From NCBI GenBank assembly GCA_009746045.1, contig RPFO01001220.1, positions 41,001-105,000 on the forward strand: a stretch of DNA of 64,000 bases, given 5' to 3'. The notes below the pieces were generated by a model. It was given only the letters and a program-made list of their open reading frames with translations, did not search any database and was not told where the DNA came from. This DNA is from Mesostigma viride. Taxonomy: Eukaryota > Streptophyta > Mesostigmatophyceae > Mesostigmatales > Mesostigmataceae. The position numbers and the translations under genes were made by a program. Shown here piece by piece: positions 58,069-64,000 of the stretch; position 1 is the first letter of the stretch, and every line of letters begins with the position of its first letter.

Positions 58069-61000
58069 TCACTTATTCACAGCCTTGACGATGGCTTCTG
58101 ACATGAGGTGCGTCTGGGTGAGATCAAGCCACAGCTTGAGGTCCTCCCGGTACTGCAAAGCCGAGCGCATGGCACATTTATGCCAGCAAACACAAGCAAT
58201 CCACAAGGAAAATACAAGCACATGTACGCCAGATATGTCAGAATCGTGCGTGTGCTAAGCATACAGCCAAAGTGAAATATCAGAAGACTCGGATCTACGG
58301 CCATAACTCCACATCACTCCACAAGGTGGATACCCACCCATCCAAGGGCAGACGGAATGAAACCATCCCGACGCCAGGAGCACATCATGAGGCGAGGAAT
58401 AATGTTATATCATATCCTGAGATGCCTCCTGTTTACAATATCCCCTTACTACAGTATCGTGCATGCGCCATGGTTCCGATTCCTAGCCAAGACACAGGGG
58501 AAAACCATTCAATTTTAATCCTACCAAACCCCAGCGAGGCCCTACATCACAACGCTCCAGCACCGCATGCCATGCAGGTCCGCGGTGCTGCAAGGCTTCA
58601 GCATCGGCTAGTACCTGCTCTGAGGTTTATGTTTGACCCACGGGGTGCATCCACGAGATGCCTTCAAGTGCATGTGTCGCGCCTCCAACTTGATACGTCA
58701 CAAGGGCCCAAGGTTGTTGCCAGCGCCCAAACACGCGCGTGGCAGAAATCCCGCTCCTTTCCCCCAAGACCGCTCATGCACACCGTGAGCCTTTCCCAGA
58801 CAACATCATGCGCGTGTCATCAACCACGCTTGCTTACCTCCTTGAGCGCGCCAAATGTGATCTTGTTGCGCAGCAAGCAGTCCTTTAGAAACGTGACACC
58901 TGGCAGCGCCACGGTGAGGGGGGGCATGGCAGGATGGATGGGGCAGGGTGGGACAGGTGAGGTAGAATCGTGAGCGGCATGAATGTCACGATGAGTAGGA
59001 CCTCGGATGAGTTAGGGCAGATCTCAATGATATGAGCACAAAATACGTCCCACTTAAAGCAGACCCACTTAAAGCAGACTGCCCGGACAGTCATTCCCAG
59101 CGCAATCTGCTGTACCAGACATGCACGGTGCCCAAGCCACACACAAAGCGCTCCTGCCTCGCGAAGAGGAGCCAGGCCATGCGATGATGTGCTGGAACGA
59201 TGGACCGCCATCTGCTGACGGATTGGGCCGCCATCTGCTGACGGATTGGGCAGCCATTCTGACGGACTTGCAACATGCAGGGAAACCCGGCAAGAGGGTG
59301 CCACAGCAACCTGTGTGACTGGCAGAGGCTGGGCCGCCTTGTCCTCATCATCCCTCCGCCTCCCATCATCCCTCCGCCTCTGGGATGCATGATCAGTCAC
59401 GAGCTTTGGGTTAAGCCGCCACTCCGATGCATGAGAAAGAAAGGCAAGGCCAGCTCGACCATCCAAGTCCAATACACACATGGCATCCGCCTCCCCCCAC
59501 CCACCACCTCCCCCCAGCAATCCAACCTGTTCAACGCACCTCCCCAGCATCTCCCTGGATGAATCTCTCTGGATGTCCTCCCTGGCCTTAACCTCCAAGG
59601 TTATGTACGTGCATGCAGCATGGCGACTTACGTGCAAACACCGTGACGACACACGCGTTTTCGGCGATGGTGACGACCACCCAGCGCGTGTCCAGCTGCG
59701 GGGGTAAAGGCGAGGGTAGGGGCGAGGGTAGGGGCGAGGGTAAAAGCAAGGGTAGGGGCGACGGGGGTGTGTGCGGGTGAGGGCGGGGTTGGGCGTGTGA
59801 GGGCGGGGGACACGGGGGGGGGCGCGAGGGGGGGCAGGAGGGGAGAGGGGAGGGAGAAGGGAGGCGAGGACGAGGGGGGGGGGCAGGAATGGGGGTGAGA
59901 GTGCCACAAGGAGCAAGGACCCGCGGGGGCGCAGCAGCGGGTTGTTAGCAGGAAGTCCGCCCAGACACGAACCACAGCATCAACTCGCAGTCATGGGGGA
60001 ACCTTGTGGGTGAGGTACAGCGGTGGGCATAAGTTGGCTTCTGTTGCAACCCCAGCGTACAGATTAGGGGCACATGACAACAGGGAGCTGACACATGAAT
60101 AGGAAACAAAGCCACGACATCAAAATTACAAGTGCCGCAGCGCGTAGAGGTGGAGCCAAGGGGGATGGTGCCGATGGCCGACCCACTAGAACATTTCCTC
60201 AGAAGATTTCCAGTGCCCATCGCAAAGCCTGCTCACCCGTTATGGTGGCGAAATACAGGCAATGCGCAGCCCGGCCATACTACTCCTCATCCGTGTTCCA
60301 AGCAAATGGTTTGCCGCAGCAATCAAATTCTGGGAACCTGCCAGATCGCTCCTGCTTGTTCCTGGTGTTATGTGCTTGCCTTTCCAACAGTGCTAGGCCA
60401 GGTGCGCGAACGCTAGAGAGATCTCAGTTATCTAATGCAGCCTACGTGCGGCGCTACCTTCTTCTACATAGAGTCCATGTCCTGGTGGGAGCCCATGTCA
60501 CCCACCGTGCTGCATGACCCCCGGGAGACTTAAGGGTCCCTACCACTAGGGGGAGAGGGTTGCCCCCCGCATCGTGGCGGAAGCCACATGCCTGAGAGAC
60601 AGGGGGGAAAGGGCTCGCAGTGGTTTCACGGTTTTCTAGCAGGCGACCAGCAGTGTCAGCGGCTGGGATGCCCAGCAGAGTTGACTAGCTGCTGTGCTGT
60701 CGTGATTCCATGGGTTGGTATAGACTCGTGGACATCATGTCGCAAACGATGCAAGCTGCTAGATGAATCCGCAAGACAAGAAAGGCGCTCCGCTTGAGAG
60801 GTCTCTAGGGTCACCACCCTCAAAGGGTTGCCCGGCGCCGCAACCCTGAGCGTTGCCACCCTGAGCGTACCTGGAAGTAGGAGCCGTATGGCACATCATG
60901 GAACTGCATCGTGGAGTCCACCAGCTGTGGGTGAGGGGATGGACGGAGATTGGAGGCAATGATACGAGGGGGAGGGGGGGGGGGGCAGGGGGAAGGAGGG

Positions 61001-63131
61001 GGGGATGTTACGTGTGGCGTTGTGAGGCAGGTGCCAAAGAAAGGGACGGAAAGGGGGGGGATGGGACACAAACAGGTCCAGGAGAGGTATGGCAAGCACC
61101 AAAGGGAGGGAACACATATGTGTACAGGAGCCATAAAAAACTAGCATTTCTTGCAAGGCGAGGCAAGCTAAGGTTGAGAAGAGGACGACAGGGAGCCGAG
61201 ACACACACTTGCCCTCATTAGGCTATTTCTCTTCGATAAGGGACGCACTGGACACATACAGGACAAGCCAGCGATGAACAGGCTATTTCTCATCAATAGG
61301 GGACGCACTGGACACATACAGGACGAGCCAGCCATGAACAGGCTATTTCTCTTCAATAGGGGACGCACTGGACACATACAGGACAAGCCAGCGATGAACA
61401 GGCTATTTCTCATCAATAGGGGACGCACTGGACACATACAGGACGAGCCAGCCATGAACAGGCTATTTCTCTTCAATAGGGGACGCACTGGACACATACA
61501 GGACAAGCCAGCGATGAACAGGCTATTTCTCTTCAATAGGGGACGCACTGGACACATACAGGACAAGCCAGCGATGAAATCTCTCTAAGAGGGAAAAACT
61601 CTGCCATTAAAAGAAGAGGCGACATGGAGAATACAAACTCTTCACAGGAGTTTTCAAGGTTGCTGTCCAATGAAAATTTGCGGCACGCTGCCACATCAGG
61701 CGGCCTTGTGGCCCTCATGCACACGTGGCATGTCATCCGCTTGGGCCCCCTTGCAACCAGCAATAGGCCATCGAACAGGCACCGCCAGTCCGCCACAGCA
61801 TGCGCATACACCGCCATGCCCCACAGCCCACGGCGAAACTCTGAATTTCCTACAATTTCACCGTGGAAGAAAGAACCAGGTATGGCTTGACCAGAACGTC
61901 TCCAATTACATAGCTCTGCTGATTGCTTCTAGACAGAAAACATGCAAACTGGCCACGGTGTCGAGATAACCTTGTCATTTTGGTTCACCAGAGCATGCGC
62001 CAAGCCAGCCAAGAGCATCACCAACATGGACTGACTGAGTAGCCTTCTCAGTAAGTACGACACCTGTCACCCATTCACCCTCGACCCTTCACACCGATAC
62101 CAACTATCCCCGGTCCAAACAAACACAAAACAATCAGCTATGAAAACGCTCTTTCAAATGCCAAGAACACGGCTTATTCAAACACAGTCATACGAGCGCC
62201 CTTGAGGCGCGGAAAAGCACCGCTGCGGCGCACCCACCAGCACGGCCCCCGCCGCCTGTATCACACGCTGGATCTCGGTCACCGCCGTGTCGTCAGGGCA
62301 CATCGGGCTCTGGCACAGCGCGCGGAACGTGGCCTGCCGCACCTGCCCCCCCTTGTCATGCACCGCCTCCTTGTCCTCGTGCCATTTCTCCACCTGGTGT
62401 ACGCCACACGGGGGTGGGTTGGGTCGGTTGGGTGGGGTGGGGGAGGGAGGGGCAAAGAGGGAAAAGGTGGGGAAGAGGTGGGAAAGGGCGACGTGGTCAT
62501 AACCACAATAGCGGGGAATCTGAACTCATGATATCTCTAGTGCCCCCCAAAAGAAGTTGATTTCTTGTGTGTGCCTGACACAGCAGACGGGTGATTGGTT
62601 GGGCGTGCGTCGGGCGGGCTCGTAGCTTTGTGTGCGTCCAGCTGGCCCGCTAGACCCAGGCTGCATTGTTGTCAGAAAGCGACAAACGTGAAGACGCTAG
62701 CGGCCCAAATCTGAGATTCCGCGGAACACAGAAAGTAAGAAAGCCCAGAAGCTACCAGCAAGAAATCGAACATAGGACCTTTGGCATGATATCGCGGCTG
62801 TGTGAGTCTCCTGATCCGAAGGCAGCTCACTTAACGTTTCTAGACAGCCCAACTGCGAAAAACCTCTTTACCGGAGAGGGGTGCCAATATGTCCGATATT
62901 GCTGAATCTATAGAAGATGACTCACCACTAGACCTGAGTGCACAGGAGTACTACGCACGGACCTACGCGATATTCTAGTATCGCCGAAGTAGGCAGGTTG
63001 ACCACGGCTGGAAAAGACCCAGGCTGCATCGACAAGCCACGAGAGGTAGCCCTTGGAAGGGAACCGACCACTTGCAGACCGCCAGCTAGGGGCCATCGTG
63101 GCAGACCACCCGATGCGATGAGGCAGCGATT

Positions 63132-63163
<32 letters not shown>

Positions 63164-63617
63164 TTGATAGCATTATAAGCATAACATTATAACATTATAT
63201 CATAAAGCCCTGACTGGTGACAAGACATGAAGCCGGACCCACGCGGTGGCCTGCCAGCGCGCCTTGGCACCCCCGCATGCCGTCGCCCACCGTCTGTCAT
63301 GGCCTGTCCCGTGGATGGGTGTCACACTCAACATGGATGGGCGTCGCTGCCCACCTCAAACTGGCGCTCTTGAACACACATCCCTATTGGTATTCTTGCC
63401 CACCTTCAGATGGGTGTCATCGCCCACTATGGATCGACCCATGGTGGGTGAAGGCACCAGTTCACCTCTACATTGGTGTCGTTGCCCACCATGCACTCAA
63501 CTGGTTACGTACCTTCAGATTGGTGTCGTTGCGTGCGCGGTGGTAGAGCGCGGTGAGCTTGGAGTCATCCGAGAGGCACAGGTGGAAGAAGAGGTCCGCG
63601 TTCAAGGGGAGCTCCAT
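58069..63617 (-). CDS. Unrecognised multi-exon gene, 3' part (continues beyond the right edge)
   Basis: Six exons with GT-AG borders join in frame to 174 residues and a stop: 63617-63513, 62393-62238, 60924-60871, 59695-59632, 58899-58838 and 58152-58069. They read [98 protein letters not shown] and [20 protein letters not shown], ending AIVKAVNK. The exons are GC-rich and phases match at every junction, which supports a real gene. The chain looks alpha-helical and soluble, with no membrane segment or nucleotide-binding motif. The first exon starts with an internal Met directly after its acceptor, so upstream exons are probably outside the window. I cannot name the family. Confidence 0.7.
61215..61585. 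repeat. 60-bp tandem repeat in an intron of the right-hand gene, about six copies
   Basis: Unit: aacaggctatttctcttcaa, taggggacgcactggacaca, tacaggacaagccagcgatg. Copies alternate between two variants (tctc/catc, acaagccagcg/acgagccagcc), giving a 120-bp higher-order period. The open frames on both strands are artefacts. Confidence 0.95.
63131..63162. repeat. poly(C) run
   Basis: About 30 consecutive C in an intron or intergenic sequence; length is likely unreliable. Confidence 0.95.
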
Positions 63618-64000
63618 CTGAAGGTGTGGGGGGGAGGAGGAAAGGCCAGGGGAGATGGGGTAGGTGAACAAGGGGATAAGTAGGGGGGGGTCGAGGGGCT
63701 ATGATGAAGGGGGTCACAACAGGCTGAAAACAAGCAAAACCTTCGGGTAAACCCACAACTTACAACTTAGGGAGGGATCGTAGGGATTTGGTGATTGCTT
63801 CACAAAAGAACTGGCCTGGTTCACTCACTCTCCACCATGATGTCGTTATAAAAAGTTCCTCCCTACGTTTGCGCCAACAAAACATGGGCTCGAAAAGAGG
63901 AATCAAAGTCAACGAACACATGCGACCCTTCCATAACGGGTGGTGCACCATGACCACCGCGCATTTTTACCACTATCATCATTATTATTATTATTATTAT
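63618..64000. other. Right edge: intron of the right-hand gene, ending in (ATT)n
   Basis: No exon recognised. The last 25 bases are an ATT microsatellite. Confidence 0.4.

Noticed and set aside
61168-61588. Cys-Met-Cys-Pro-Val-Arg repeat ORFs
   Set aside because: Translation of the 60-bp intron repeat.
61533-61817. Minus ORF with [17 protein letters not shown], considered as an extra exon of the right-hand gene
   Set aside because: The exons on either side (62238 and 60924) already join in phase, and no convincing splice sites bound this segment.
1-64000. tRNA, rRNA or other structured RNA genes
   Set aside because: No cloverleaf or conserved rRNA segment was recognised by eye on either strand; a covariance-model scan would be decisive.

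Overview
The window is nuclear DNA of a eukaryote, most likely a green-lineage alga (Chlorophyta or a related protist). Coding exons are GC-rich and carry many GT-AG introns. The rest is AT-richer, full of tandem repeats and layered mobile elements, and shows no operons. The Penelope-like element with an N-terminal GIY-YIG domain is of a kind described from algae and protists. No single marker fixes the species. || Host genes, left to right: a TAF8-like TFIID subunit (+, 6562-9360); a COG1233-type FAD oxidoreductase related to carotenoid isomerase and retinol saturase (-, 30994-26135, six exons that join in frame to 519 aa); an intronless SMP-domain membrane protein without C2 domains (-, 35719-34118); an RBM5/RBM10/SUA-type splicing regulator with RRM, RanBP2 zinc finger, RRM and OCRE (+, 39930 to 55420 or 56168, about ten exons); and an unrecognised multi-exon gene running off the right edge (-, 63617-58069). 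|| Mobile DNA fills most of 4.1-25.9 kb and 31.6-33.5 kb. At 10.1-12.9 kb an old LINE 5' region carries three later insertions, each with a 12-14 bp target-site duplication, and a paralogue at 32.5-32.9 kb shows the uninterrupted sequence. At 14.2-21 kb a decayed Penelope-like element with permuted domain order (endonuclease before reverse transcriptase) is split by a structurally complete hAT transposon (17064-20719) with matching termini, an 8-bp duplication and an open three-exon transposase. A nonautonomous piggyBac-type element with TTAA duplications lies at 23393-24737. Two retro-insertions of only 43 and 45 bp are visible because of their duplications. || Tandem repeats are extreme: about 1.1 kb of GGAT/GGAG, GGAC, GGGC/GGTG, CACACG, and 12-, 20-, 21-, 33-, 58- and 60-bp arrays, mostly inside introns. 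In the RBM gene two arrays start exactly at an exon end and copy the 5' splice site into the intron, suggesting intron growth by tandem duplication across the splice junction. Most very long ORFs in the window are products of these arrays and are not genes.
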